Assembly: GCA_028284885.1 (NCBI GenBank)
Contig: JANQQW010000056.1
Location: 1-32,676, forward strand
Reading direction: 5' to 3'
From: Planctomycetaceae bacterium
Lineage (GTDB): Bacteria > Planctomycetota > Planctomycetia > Planctomycetales > Planctomycetaceae
DNA length: 32,676 bases
The position numbers and the translations under genes were made by a program. Below are positions 1 to 8,409 of this stretch, piece by piece; position 1 is the first letter of the stretch, and the number at the start of each line of letters is the position of its first letter. The notes under the pieces were generated by a model that worked only from the letters and a program-made list of their open reading frames with translations, was not told the origin of the DNA and did not search any database.

Positions 1-83
1 CGACGCTCGCCTCGCGTGGCATTCCCCGCGGATCGGCCGGAATCCGGACGGCCGGCGGACGCGTCCTCGACGGCGAGGTCCCG

Positions 84-1292
84 GTGACCGACACGAACCC
101 GCCCTCGCGGCGTCCACAGGCCCAGCAGGGGCTCGGCGCCGTCTCGGCCTGGGGCGACGACGCGGCCGACGAGCAGGTCGCCGACGCCGTCCAGCCAAGG
201 CGAACGTTGAAACCGCCCAGTCAGTTCGCCGAGACTCCGTCGCAGCCCCGCGTCGAGCTGATCGCGGCCGAGGACGTCGAACGACCGTCTGCGCGCCCGG
301 CGATCGACCGGCGACCGGCCGAACCTTTCGGTGCCCCCGGCACACGGTCCCCGGGCCGCCGCCCGACCGCCACCTCGAACGGGCAGCCGCGGGCCGTCGC
401 CGAACTGCCGGTCCGCGAGACCGCCTCGCCGGGCGACCCGTGGCCGGCCCCCTCGACCGCCGAGCCTGCGGGAGATCTGACGGACCGTTCGATGTCCTCC
501 AACTTCACGACGAGCGCCCCGGGGGCCCGGCCGACGGTCGAACTCGAGAACGACACGCCCTACGGGCCGGCCATTCGGCACCTCGAACAACGCATCCAGT
601 CGATCCGCGAGCACGGCGACCTGAGCGCGGTCGAGCAGCAGCAGCTGTTCGAGGACGAGGTCTTCCTGCGGCTGGTCTACCTCGCAGACGGCCAAGAAGA
701 CCGGGCGACCGAGCCGGTCGACGGGTTGTCGCCCGAGGAGAAACAGTTCTGGACGAACACGCTGTGGGCGCTGACGAACTACTTCGACGTGGACGGCATC
801 GAGAACCCCTCCGACCGGACGGGGCAGGTGCTGGTGCAGTTGCGGGCCGCCGTGCGGGCGTTGCAGTCGAAGGCCCGCCTCGAACTGCGGAACGTGAACC
901 TCTGCCGCGTGGTCCGCAGCTTCGGCGACTACGAGCCGCTCGACTCCAACGAGTTGGCCGCCCGGCAGAAGGTGATCGTCTACGCGGAGGTGGAGAACTT
1001 CCGCAGCACGATGACCGACACGGGCGACTTCGTGACGAACCTGCTCCCGCGGATCGAGTTCTACCGCGAGGGGGACGGCAGCAACGTCGTCGAGAAGATC
1101 GAGTTCGACGAGACGATCGACTACAGCCGCAACCACCGCCGCGACTACTTCCTCGTGTTCGAGTTCAACCTGCCGGCCGATTTGAGCCCGGGTCGGTACA
1201 CCATGGTGCTGCAGGTGGACGACGGGGCGGGCGAGGACTCGTCGAGCGGTCGCGTCGTGACGCGGACGTTGAAGTTCCGCGTGGCCGGCTGA
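84..1292 (+). CDS. Hypothetical protein with disordered N-terminus and beta-rich C-terminal domain
   Basis: Not recognised as a named family. The first ~150 of 402 residues are rich in Pro, Arg, Ala and Ser and look disordered. Residues ~155-260 look helical and charged. Residues ~265-400 alternate hydrophobic and polar residues as in a beta-sandwich, ending in a segment like SPGRYTMVLQVDD, similar to ligand- or wall-binding domains. There is no signal peptide or membrane segment from this start. The GTG at 84 has a GAGG five bases upstream, which favours it. However, the frame is open to the left edge of the window, so the true start could lie outside. The gene is followed by about 170 bases without an obvious gene before tRNA-Cys. 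Coding is confident from the long frame and codon use; function is unknown. Confidence 0.8.
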   Translation: MTDTNPPSRRPQAQQGLGAVSAWGDDAADEQVADAVQPRRTLKPPSQFAETPSQPRVELIAAEDVERPSARPAIDRRPAEPFGAPGTRSPGRRPTATSNGQPRAVAELPVRETASPGDPWPAPSTAEPAGDLTDRSMSSNFTTSAPGARPTVELENDTPYGPAIRHLEQRIQSIREHGDLSAVEQQQLFEDEVFLRLVYLADGQEDRATEPVDGLSPEEKQFWTNTLWALTNYFDVDGIENPSDRTGQVLVQLRAAVRALQSKARLELRNVNLCRVVRSFGDYEPLDSNELAARQKVIVYAEVENFRSTMTDTGDFVTNLLPRIEFYREGDGSNVVEKIEFDETIDYSRNHRRDYFLVFEFNLPADLSPGRYTMVLQVDDGAGEDSSSGRVVTRTLKFRVAG

Positions 1293-1466
1293 CGAACTTG
1301 CGGCCGTCGCGGTCGCCACCTAGCATTCCAGCGTGCGAACCCCGACGGGTCTCGCGTGTCGAGAGACGAGCAGGACAAACGACGGAAAAGGTCGAAGACC
1401 GACCGCCTCCCTGTCCGATAGTTGTCTTGCGATCGGCGTGACACACCAAGTCGTCACAACGAGAAC

Positions 1467-1540
1467 GGCGCCGTAGCCAAGTGGTCCAAGGCAGCGGATT
1501 GCAAATCCGCCATTCGCCGGTTCGAATCCGGCCGGCGCCT
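1467..1540 (+). tRNA. tRNA-Cys (anticodon GCA)
   Basis: A full cloverleaf can be folded. The acceptor stem pairs GGCGCCG (1467-1473) with CGGCGCC (1533-1539). The anticodon stem pairs GCGGA (1494-1498) with TCCGC (1506-1510) around loop TTGCAAA, giving anticodon GCA at 1501-1503. The T arm is GCCGG-TTCGAAT-CCGGC (1516-1532). The discriminator at 1540 is T, as expected for cysteine tRNAs. CCA is not encoded, so the 3' end must be added after transcription. Confidence 0.97.
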
Positions 1541-1547
1541 CTCTCCC

Positions 1548-1581
1548 AAACCGCGGCCTCCCTTCGAGGCCGCGGTTTTTT
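1548..1581 (+). terminator. Rho-independent terminator of tRNA-Cys
   Basis: The arm AAACCGCGGCCTC (1548-1560) pairs with GAGGCCGCGGTTT (1566-1578) around a short loop. A run of six T (1576-1581) completes the hairpin and follows it. It lies 8 bases after the tRNA and 28 bases before nnrE, so it should separate the two transcripts. This is the clearest intrinsic terminator in the window. Confidence 0.9.
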
Positions 1582-1608
1582 CGTGCGCCGAGACCGAGGA
1601 ACCCGCGA

Positions 1609-2283
1609 ATGACACTCCGACCGCTCAGCCGTGACGACGTCCGCGAGATCGACCGCCGGGCCGTCGAGGAGTTCGGACTGCCGATCGTCGCGCTCATGGA
1701 GAACGCGGGGGCCGGGGTCGCCCGGGGGATCGTCGCGCGCGGCCTCGGCGGCCCGTTCGTCGTCTGCTGTGGTCGCGGGAACAACGGCGGAGACGGATTC
1801 GTGATCGCGCGGCACCTCGACGGCCGAGGGCACGACGTGCGGGTGCTGCTCGCCGGACCGCCGGGCCTCACCGGGGCCGCAGCGACCAACTTGGACGTCC
1901 TGCAGAAGGCCGGTGTCCCGGTCGACTCGGTCGACGAGGCCGTCACGGCCGACGAGGTCGCGACACGACTCGACGGTGCCGGCTGTCTCGTCGACGCCCT
2001 GCTCGGTATCGGAGCCCGCGGGCCGATGCGGCCTCCCTACGCCGCCATCGTCGAGGCGATGAACGCGAACCCGGCGGCCTTCGTCGCCGTCGATCTCCCG
2101 TCCGGCCTCGACTGCGACACCGGCCAGCCGGCCGAACCGACCGTTCGAGCCGACGTCACCTTCACCATGGTCGCCCCGAAGCGAGGGTTCGACTCGTCTG
2201 AAGCGGCCGAGCTTCTCGGAGAGGTCGAGACGATCGACATCGGAGCCCCGCGACGGCTGCTGCTGGAGTTCCAGGGACGATGA
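1609..2283 (+). CDS. nnrE: NAD(P)H-hydrate epimerase (YjeF N-terminal domain)
   Basis: This is a 224-residue stand-alone YjeF_N protein. The family interconverts the R and S forms of damaged, hydrated NADH and NADPH so that a dehydratase can repair them. The Rossmann-like signature GRGNNGGDGFVIARHL (about residues 56-71) matches the family GxGNNGGDG motif. DALLGIGARG and VAVDLPSGLDCDTG match the later conserved motifs around the metal and substrate site. The ADP-dependent dehydratase (NnrD) domain, fused in many bacteria, is absent and must be encoded elsewhere. The ATG start lies just after the tRNA terminator. Its stop codon overlaps the start of the next gene (ATGA), implying translational coupling with a DNA repair fusion protein. 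Confidence 0.93.
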   Translation: MTLRPLSRDDVREIDRRAVEEFGLPIVALMENAGAGVARGIVARGLGGPFVVCCGRGNNGGDGFVIARHLDGRGHDVRVLLAGPPGLTGAAATNLDVLQKAGVPVDSVDEAVTADEVATRLDGAGCLVDALLGIGARGPMRPPYAAIVEAMNANPAAFVAVDLPSGLDCDTGQPAEPTVRADVTFTMVAPKRGFDSSEAAELLGEVETIDIGAPRRLLLEFQGR

Positions 2284-3272
2284 GCGACGCCCCACTGACG
2301 TCGATGCCCGACGTGCCAGACCTTTGTCGCCACCTGGCCGAGTTGCTGCACCAGATCCCGCCCGGTTGTGTCGCCGCGTACGGCACGCTGGCCGAGGCAC
2401 TCGGGACGGTCAAGGCGGCACGCTGGGTCGCCGAGGCACTCACCGACCCCGACGACGACGTGCGGCACCTCTGTCATCGCGTCGTCCGGCGGACGGGCGA
2501 ACTCGGCGGCTACTTCACCGGTCGGCCGGACGAGAAGCCCCGGCTGCTCGCCGCCGAGGGAGTGCGGATTACGGACGGCGTGATCGACCTCGACGAGTTC
2601 GAGCACCGCGACTTCCGCTGCGAACGCCCGTTGGCGACCCTGCTCGACTGGCAGCACGATCTCGCCGAGCAGGTTCGGATCGAACCGTACCGCGGCCGAC
2701 CGAAGCACGTGGCCGGCGTCGACGTCTCGTACACGCCCGGCGGTCGCGCGGTCGGCGGGTACGTCGTCGTCGAGGTCGCGACGGGGCGTGTCGAGTGGTC
2801 GACGACCGTGGAGGTCGACGTGCGGTTCCCGTACATCGTCGGGTTCCTCGCCTTCCGTGAGCTGCCCGTCCACCTCGAACTGTTCGAGGCGGCCCGAGCC
2901 GCCGGGCAGCTCGTCCCGGTCACGTTCGTGGACGGCAACGGCTATCTGCACCCGCGACGCGCGGGCGTCGCCTGCCAACTCGGCGTCGTCGCCGGCGTGC
3001 GGACGATCGGCATCGGCAAGACGCTGCTGTGCGGGTCGGTCGACTTCGACGACGTGACTCCCGAAGAGCCGGCCGACGTGATCGACGACGTCGGCACCGT
3101 TATGGGGGCCGCTTGCCGTGCGAAGGCGACCTCGAAGCCGTTCCTCGCCTCGCCGGGTCACCGAGTCGACGTCCGGGCCTCGGTCCGCCTCGCTCGGACG
3201 TGCCTGCACGGTCATCTCCTGCCGGAGCCGATCTACCACGCGGACCGGCTGAGCCGTGCGGCCTGCCGTTGA
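2280..3272 (+). CDS. Alkyltransferase-like / endonuclease V fusion protein
   Basis: A 330-residue two-domain protein. Residues ~14-80 resemble the C-terminal domain of O6-methylguanine methyltransferases and ATL proteins: IPPGCVAAYGTLAEALG is the helix-turn-helix region and LCHRVV (Cys65) stands where the family has PCHRV, so the acceptor cysteine is kept but the preceding Pro is Leu. Residues ~118-330 are endonuclease V, which nicks DNA 3' to deoxyinosine. Catalytic positions are visible: Asp148 (VAGVDVSY), Glu194 (FLAFRELP), Asp218 (VDGNGYLHPRR), Lys247 (IGIGKT) and His294 (SPGHRV). The PYIVGFLAFRELP wedge is present. AGT-EndoV fusions have been characterised from Ferroplasma, so the pairing is precedented. 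The start overlaps the nnrE stop by ATGA; Met9 is an alternative start. Whether the N-terminal domain repairs or only senses alkylated DNA is unclear. Confidence 0.9.
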   Translation: MSDAPLTSMPDVPDLCRHLAELLHQIPPGCVAAYGTLAEALGTVKAARWVAEALTDPDDDVRHLCHRVVRRTGELGGYFTGRPDEKPRLLAAEGVRITDGVIDLDEFEHRDFRCERPLATLLDWQHDLAEQVRIEPYRGRPKHVAGVDVSYTPGGRAVGGYVVVEVATGRVEWSTTVEVDVRFPYIVGFLAFRELPVHLELFEAARAAGQLVPVTFVDGNGYLHPRRAGVACQLGVVAGVRTIGIGKTLLCGSVDFDDVTPEEPADVIDDVGTVMGAACRAKATSKPFLASPGHRVDVRASVRLARTCLHGHLLPEPIYHADRLSRAACR

Positions 3273-3537
3273 GGGCGAGCCGCCGGGGGAGTTGGCCTTC
3301 CCACGAGCGGCCGTTCTCCGATAATCCCCGGCCGCCCGGCCTCCGCCCAGTCGTCGTGGCCCGCACAACCCGCAGACTCGCCCACGGGAATTCGAGCAGC
3401 CGCGGTCGCTCGACAGCCCCCGTGGAGACCGATTCCACCCCAACCCGATAGTTCCCTTCGACCCCCGGCCTTGCCGAGGCCGACGACGTCCTCCGACGGC
3501 ACGACGGTGTGCCCCTCTGGCCCGAGACGCCCACTCG

Positions 3538-4989
3538 ATGACCGACACGTCGATCGCGACCCGCACGAGAGAGACCGCGGCTCGCGTCGCCCCTCCGCTC
3601 GACGAGCTGCGGAACGTCCACCTCGTGGGCATCTGCGGATCGGGCATGAAGTCGTTGGCCGAGTTCCTCGAAGGGCGGGGGATCGCCGTCACCGGTTCGG
3701 ACCGGCAGGAGTCGCATCCGGTCATCCGGGCGATGCAGGCCCGCGGTCTCCGCGTGCACGGCGGCCACCACGACTCCTTCCTGCCCCGCGAGGCGGATCT
3801 CGTCGTCCACAGCGTCGCGGTCGGACCGGAGAACGCCGAGCGTCAGCTGGCGACGCGGCTCGGAGTGCCGCAGCTCTGCTACAGCGAGATGCTCGGCCGG
3901 ATCGCCGCCGGCCGGAACACGCTGGCCGTCGCCGGCACCCACGGGAAGAGCACCACGACCGCCCTCGTGGCCGCCATGCTGGGCGAGGCGGGCCGCGACC
4001 CCTCGGCCGTCATCGGGGCAGAGATCCAAGGCCTCGGGGTCGGTGGCTGGGCCGGGAAGGGGAACGACCTCGTCGTCGAGGCGTGCGAGTACCGCCGGAG
4101 CTTCCTCGACGTCCCCGCCCGTCACGCGACGATCCTCGGAGTCGAGCCGGACCACTTCGACTACTTCGCCGACACCGAGGACCTCGTCTCGGCCTTCTCC
4201 GAGTTCGCCCGACAGATCGACGGCGACGGCCGACTCGTCGTCCGCGGCAGCTGCTCCCTCGCTCGCGTGGCCGCGACCTCGGCGACGGCCGAGGTCGTGA
4301 CGTTCGGCACCGAACGCGGCGCGGACTGGTGGATCACCGACGCCCGCCCAGCGGCCGAGGGGACGCGGTACCGGGTCTTCCACGGGGACTCCTTCTACGG
4401 CGACTTCACGATCCGGATTCCCGGCCGGCACAACGCCCTGAACGCGGTCGCGGCGATCGCCCTCTGCGACGGGCTCGGCGTCGACAAGCACTCGATCCGA
4501 ACGACGCTCGCCGACTTCCCCGGCATCAAGCGGCGGTTCGAGCGGGTCGGCAGCTACCGCGGGATCACGCTGGTCGACGACTACGCCCACCACCCGACGG
4601 CCGTCGCCGCCACGCTGCAGGTCGCCCGGCAGCAGTTCGGCCGTCGCCGCGTCTGGTGTGCCTTCCAGCCGCACCAGCTCTCGCGGCTGCAGGAGTTGAT
4701 GGACGACTTCTCCGGCAGTTTCGGCGATGCGGACCAGGTGCTGGTCGCCCCGGTCTACGCGGCCCGAGAGGGGCACGGCGACGCGACGCGGGCCGCCTCC
4801 GCCGAGCTGGCCGAGCGGCTGTCGCTGCGTGGCGTCGCGGCTCGGGCGACGGCGTCTCTTGACCGCCTCGTGGCGACCATAGACGATGAGGCCCAGCCGG
4901 GAGACGTTCTGATCACGATGGGAGCCGGCGACATCGACCGAGTTCACCAGCAGTATGCTCGCCGACTTCGCCGAAATCACCAAGACTGA
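3538..4989 (+). CDS. murC: UDP-N-acetylmuramate--L-alanine ligase
   Basis: The 483-residue Mur ligase joins L-Ala to UDP-MurNAc in the cytoplasm, the first step of the stem peptide. The N-terminal Rossmann motif is HLVGICGSGMKSLAEFL (residues 28-44), with Cys and Ser where many MurC proteins have GIGGAGM. The ATP-binding loop GTHGKSTTT is at 133-141. Later motifs EPDHFDYF and DDYAHHPTAVAATL are typical of MurC. Mpl, which recycles tripeptide and shares a GICG motif, was considered. The murB and ddl genes directly downstream and the MurC-type DHFDYF motif favour MurC. The ATG has only a weak ribosome binding site. The 3' end overlaps murB by 35 bases. This is the first gene of a four-gene wall and division cluster. 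Confidence 0.93.
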   Translation: MTDTSIATRTRETAARVAPPLDELRNVHLVGICGSGMKSLAEFLEGRGIAVTGSDRQESHPVIRAMQARGLRVHGGHHDSFLPREADLVVHSVAVGPENAERQLATRLGVPQLCYSEMLGRIAAGRNTLAVAGTHGKSTTTALVAAMLGEAGRDPSAVIGAEIQGLGVGGWAGKGNDLVVEACEYRRSFLDVPARHATILGVEPDHFDYFADTEDLVSAFSEFARQIDGDGRLVVRGSCSLARVAATSATAEVVTFGTERGADWWITDARPAAEGTRYRVFHGDSFYGDFTIRIPGRHNALNAVAAIALCDGLGVDKHSIRTTLADFPGIKRRFERVGSYRGITLVDDYAHHPTAVAATLQVARQQFGRRRVWCAFQPHQLSRLQELMDDFSGSFGDADQVLVAPVYAAREGHGDATRAASAELAERLSLRGVAARATASLDRLVATIDDEAQPGDVLITMGAGDIDRVHQQYARRLRRNHQD

Positions 4990-5827
4990 CGAGCCGCTCG
5001 CCCCGTTGACCTGGCTGAAGGTCGGGGGAGCCGCTCAGTACGTGGTCGAGCCCCGCAACGCCGACGAGCTGCTCGCCGTCGTCAACGCCTGCCGGGAGGA
5101 AGGGCTGCCGGTCCGGCTGCTCGGCGGGGGCTCCAACCTGCTCGTCCGGCAGGAGGGGGTCGCGGGCGTCGTCGTCCGGCTCACCAACCCCACGTTCGGC
5201 GAGATCGCCGTCGAGGAAGACGTGATTCGCTGCGGCGGCGGAGCCCGGCTCTCCGAGTTCGTCTCGCAGGCGGCCCGCAGCGGCCTCGCCGGCCCGGAAA
5301 TCCTCGCCGGCATCCCGGGAACGGTCGGCGGGGCCCTCCACGGCAACGCCGGCAACCGAGCCGGCGACGTCGGTCAGTTCGTGAAGTCCGTCACCGTGAT
5401 GACGGTCGGCGGCGAACAGTACACCCGGCAGCGAGAGGACCTCTCCTTCGGGTACCGGGAGAGCAGCGTGGACGAGTTCGCCGTGCTGAGCGCCGAGTTC
5501 GCCCTCCAGCCGGGCCACCCGGAGGACATCACGCGGCGGCTACGCGAACTCTGGATCGTCAAGAAGTCGACGCAGCCGCTCTCCTTCCAGTCGGCCGGGT
5601 GCATCTTCAAGAACCCCCGCGGGATCGCCGCCGGGGCGTTGATCGAGAAGGCCGGGCTGAAGGGGACACGCGTCGGCGGGGCCGAGATCAGCGACCGGCA
5701 CGCCAATTTCGTCGTCACCCACGAAGGGGCGAAGTCCGACGACGTGCTCCAGTTGATCGATCTCGCCCGCACCAAGGTGAGCGAGTCCTTCGGAGTCGAT
5801 CTGGAGCTGGAAATCCAGATCTGGTAG
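4955..5827 (+). CDS. murB: UDP-N-acetylenolpyruvoylglucosamine reductase
   Basis: This 290-residue FAD enzyme reduces UDP-GlcNAc-enolpyruvate to UDP-MurNAc. The FAD-binding motifs LGGGSNLLVR (56-65) and GIPGTVGGALHGNAG (119-133) are intact, as is GGAEISDRHANFVV near the C-terminus. The length and the lack of the extra type I domain point to a type II MurB. The motif SAGCIFKNP (213-221) places Cys216 where many MurB enzymes carry the proton-donating Ser; Cys is seen at this site in some relatives and can plausibly act as donor. The ATG lies inside the last 35 bases of murC in another frame, so the two are likely co-translated. The product feeds murC, its neighbour. Confidence 0.95.
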   Translation: MLADFAEITKTDEPLAPLTWLKVGGAAQYVVEPRNADELLAVVNACREEGLPVRLLGGGSNLLVRQEGVAGVVVRLTNPTFGEIAVEEDVIRCGGGARLSEFVSQAARSGLAGPEILAGIPGTVGGALHGNAGNRAGDVGQFVKSVTVMTVGGEQYTRQREDLSFGYRESSVDEFAVLSAEFALQPGHPEDITRRLRELWIVKKSTQPLSFQSAGCIFKNPRGIAAGALIEKAGLKGTRVGGAEISDRHANFVVTHEGAKSDDVLQLIDLARTKVSESFGVDLELEIQIW

Positions 5828-5872
5828 CTCTTCGCGATTCCTCGGAATCCGTCCGCTCGCACGGAGGCGAAC

Positions 5873-6856
5873 GTGACCAGTAAACCCTCGTTGTTCCACC
5901 GGCCCCTGCACGTCGCCCTGCTGGGCGGGGGACGCTCGGCCGAACGGGCCGTCTCGCTCGACTCCGCGGCGACCGTCCGGGCCGCACTCGAAGAGGTCGG
6001 CCACACCGTCACGCCGATCGACCCGGCAGCCGACCGGCTCGTCGACGTCGACTGGTCCCCCTTCGACGTGGCGTTCCTCGCCCTGCACGGGACGGAGGGG
6101 GAGGACGGCCAGGTCCAGTCGCTGCTCGAGTGCGTTCGCGTGCCGTACACCGGCAGCGCACCGCGGGAGTCGGCCCTCGCCTTCTCGAAGTCGTCCGCGA
6201 AGACCCGCTTCCGTCGCGAACGGGTGCCCACGCCGCACTGGAAGGTGCTGCACGAAGGAGACCATGCCAGCACGATCCACCTCGCGGCCGAGGCGGTCGG
6301 CTACCCGCTCGTCGTCAAGCCGGACGGCCAGGGAAGCAGCCTCGGCGTCACGATCGTCGAACAACCGGAGCAGCTCTCGCGGGCGCTGTCGAACTGCTTC
6401 CGGTTCGGGTCGCTGGGACTGATCGAGGCGTACGTGCCGGGGACCGAGTGGACGGTCGGCGTGCTGGACGACATGTCGCTGCCGCTCGTCCGCATCGACG
6501 CCGGTCGCGGCTTCTACGACTACGCCGCCAAGTACGAGCGCGGCGACACGCGGTACGAACTGGACGTCGACCTGCCGACCGAGACGCAGCTGGCGATCTT
6601 CCACGCCGGCGTCGCCCCCTGCCGGGCGGTCGGGACGACCGGCATCGCCCGGGCCGACGTCCGGCTCGACGAGCAGGGCCGGCCGTGGGTGCTCGAGGTG
6701 AACACGATTCCGGGCTTCACGTCGCACACCCTCGTGCCGAAGCCGGCCGCTCGGGCCGGAATCGAGTTCGCCGAACTCTGCGAGCGGGCCCTCGCGTCGG
6801 CGTTGTCGCGCGACATGCCCGGCTCGGCCGACGTGCTCGACCGACCGGCAGCCTGA
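5873..6856 (+). CDS. ddl: D-alanine--D-alanine ligase
   Basis: This 327-residue ATP-grasp enzyme makes the D-Ala-D-Ala dipeptide for peptidoglycan. The N-terminal LGGGRSAERAVSLDSA matches the family GGxSxExxVSxxSG motif, with Glu24 as the conserved substrate-binding residue. VVKPDGQGSSLGVTIV is the ATP-grasp lysine and loop region. The C-terminal RADVRLDEQ and VLEVNTIPGFTSHTLVPK carry the Mg-ligating and substrate-binding residues. Start is GTG with a good GGAGG at 5863-5867, six bases upstream. It follows murB by 45 bases in the same direction. Nothing suggests a vancomycin-resistance D-Ala-D-Lac ligase, although the sequence alone cannot exclude altered specificity. Confidence 0.95.
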   Translation: MTSKPSLFHRPLHVALLGGGRSAERAVSLDSAATVRAALEEVGHTVTPIDPAADRLVDVDWSPFDVAFLALHGTEGEDGQVQSLLECVRVPYTGSAPRESALAFSKSSAKTRFRRERVPTPHWKVLHEGDHASTIHLAAEAVGYPLVVKPDGQGSSLGVTIVEQPEQLSRALSNCFRFGSLGLIEAYVPGTEWTVGVLDDMSLPLVRIDAGRGFYDYAAKYERGDTRYELDVDLPTETQLAIFHAGVAPCRAVGTTGIARADVRLDEQGRPWVLEVNTIPGFTSHTLVPKPAARAGIEFAELCERALASALSRDMPGSADVLDRPAA

Positions 6857-6960
6857 ACGGACCGGGCGGTCGACGGTGCGGCCCGCGGACATTCCCCGCG
6901 ACCGCGGACGTCCCCCGCGCCGATGACGAACACAGGTCTCCGTCTCCGTCGCCGGTCCCG

Positions 6961-7881
6961 ATGTCCCCTCGCGCGCCAAGCAAGTCGAAGAACACGACGA
7001 CCGAGTCCCGGTGGACGCGGTTGCGGCGGCGGCTGTACCGACCGACCGTCTTGCTGGTGATCGGCCTGCTGCCGATGACGGTCCTGTTGTTCGCCGCCGT
7101 CCGGCGGTCGCTCCCGCGGCTGGAGTCGCGGCCCGAGTACGCGGTGACGGCCGAGTCGGTCGAGGTCGTCGATCCGCCGGCGTGGATTCCGCGGTCGTTC
7201 GTCGCCCGCACGCTCGACCGGGCGGAACTCCCGCTGCCGATGTCGCTGCTCGACGAGTCGCTCGTCGCCGACCTCGCGGGTGCGTTCGAGCGGAGCCCGT
7301 GGGTGGCCGACGTGGAGGAGGTGCGGAAGCACGCCGACGGTCGGGTCGTCGCGAAGCTCGTGTTCCGCGAACCGGTCGCCGTCGTCCGGCTGGACCGGGT
7401 CTCCTACCCGGTCGATGCCCACGGCATCCTGCTGCCGGCGGAGGACTTCGACCCGCAGCGGGCCGCCCGGTTGCCGACGATCGTCGGCATCGGCACGGAG
7501 CCCGGCTCGCCGGGGGAGTCGTGGGTCGATCCCGTGCTCGCCGGAGCCGCTCGACTGGCCGAGGCGATCCGCCGCGACTGGAGCCGCTTCGGGTTCGACT
7601 CGATCCGGCTGCGGTTCGACGAGAGCCGCGGTCGCGAGGCAACGGACCTCGTCTACGAGATCCGCACCCGCGAGGGCTCGCTGGTCGTGTGGGGCCGCGC
7701 CCCCGGGTCGAACCACCCGGGCGAACTCACCGTGCCGCAGAAGCTCGGCAAGCTCACCCGGTACCTCGAGAAGTTCGAGTCGTTCGACAAGCCGAACGGA
7801 CCGTACGAGATCGACATTCGGCACTGGCGGGAGATCACGCGGCAGCGGATCGCCGTCACGCCGGAGCGGACGATCCGCTGA
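6961..7881 (+). CDS. FtsQ/DivIB-like single-pass membrane protein with POTRA-type region
   Basis: A 306-residue protein with a basic cytoplasmic head (residues 1-29), one membrane helix at about 30-47 (VLLVIGLLPMTVLLFAAV) and a large extracytoplasmic part. Residues ~58-125 fit a POTRA-like fold, with WVADVEEVRKHADGRVVAKLVFREPVAV... resembling the FtsQ segment that ends in a repeated E-P-V-A motif. The region after it corresponds to the FtsQ beta domain. Position directly after murC-murB-ddl is the classical place of ftsQ in dcw clusters, which supports the call more than sequence identity does. FtsQ normally links FtsB/FtsL and the division septum; here ftsA and ftsZ do not follow. The ATG at 6961 was chosen because the translated sequence upstream in this frame does not look like a protein. 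Confidence 0.75.
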   Translation: MSPRAPSKSKNTTTESRWTRLRRRLYRPTVLLVIGLLPMTVLLFAAVRRSLPRLESRPEYAVTAESVEVVDPPAWIPRSFVARTLDRAELPLPMSLLDESLVADLAGAFERSPWVADVEEVRKHADGRVVAKLVFREPVAVVRLDRVSYPVDAHGILLPAEDFDPQRAARLPTIVGIGTEPGSPGESWVDPVLAGAARLAEAIRRDWSRFGFDSIRLRFDESRGREATDLVYEIRTREGSLVVWGRAPGSNHPGELTVPQKLGKLTRYLEKFESFDKPNGPYEIDIRHWREITRQRIAVTPERTIR

Positions 7882-7890
7882 CGCCGTCGG

Positions 7891-8157
7891 TCACCTCGAG
7901 CGGTACGAGCGGTAGCTCCTCTTGGGGAACCCGCCGAACTGCCAGATGCCGACGTGGCGACGGACCCGCTGCCCCTTCGCCGCCTTCCGGTAGGCCCGCT
8001 TGATCATGAAGCTGCGGTGCAGGTTGGCCCCCACGCCACCGGGCACGGAACGGTAGCGGCTGCCGCTGCCCCCCGCCTCGGCCGAGGAGAGCGAGACACC
8101 CATCGTCATGCCGCAGACGGCCAACGCGATCACGAGCTTCTTGGTCCAGTTGTTCAT
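7891..8157 (-). CDS. Small secreted basic protein
   Basis: An 88-residue protein of unknown function. MNNWTKKLVIALAVCGMTMGVSLSSAEAGG is a classical signal peptide with likely cleavage after AEA. The mature part of about 60 residues is strongly basic and ends in a Ser-Tyr-Arg repeat (KRSYRSYRSR). The ATG at 8157 is chosen over upstream codons because the signal peptide begins there and a purine-rich GGAGAAGGAAGAAG precedes it. It converges on the ftsQ-like gene with 9 bases between stops. Short basic secreted proteins of this style are common in Planctomycetota, but no function is known to me. Confidence 0.75.
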   Translation of the reverse strand: MNNWTKKLVIALAVCGMTMGVSLSSAEAGGSGSRYRSVPGGVGANLHRSFMIKRAYRKAAKGQRVRRHVGIWQFGGFPKRSYRSYRSR

Positions 8158-8409
8158 CGCTTCTTCCTTCTCCGGTTGGGGTTTCGTTCCGGACCGCCTC
8201 ACTGACGATCCTACTCTCCGAGCGACGGGAGGCAATTTGTGTTACGGCCGCCGCGGCGGACTCCCTCTTCCCACGCAACCGCCGAACGCGTAGACTCCCC
8301 GCCCCACGTTCGACGACGCGACGGGGCAACGACTTACGTCGTGACCCGACGAACGCGGACGAGTTCAACACGGACTCGCGACCCACCTTCAGCCAGGCGA
8401 CGGATCGCC

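Noticed and set aside
1422-1634. A 70-codon open frame across tRNA-Cys
   Set aside because: It lies on top of the tRNA and its terminator, which explain the sequence fully.
3466-3482. Hairpin CGGCCT-TGCCG-AGGCCG in the 265-base gap before murC
   Set aside because: Only six pairs, no T-run, and common by chance at this GC. No gene, RNA or riboswitch was recognised in this gap.
2037-3725. A 562-codon minus-strand open frame opposite nnrE, the EndoV fusion and murC
   Set aside because: Antisense of three recognised genes with Arg/Asp-rich, family-free translation.
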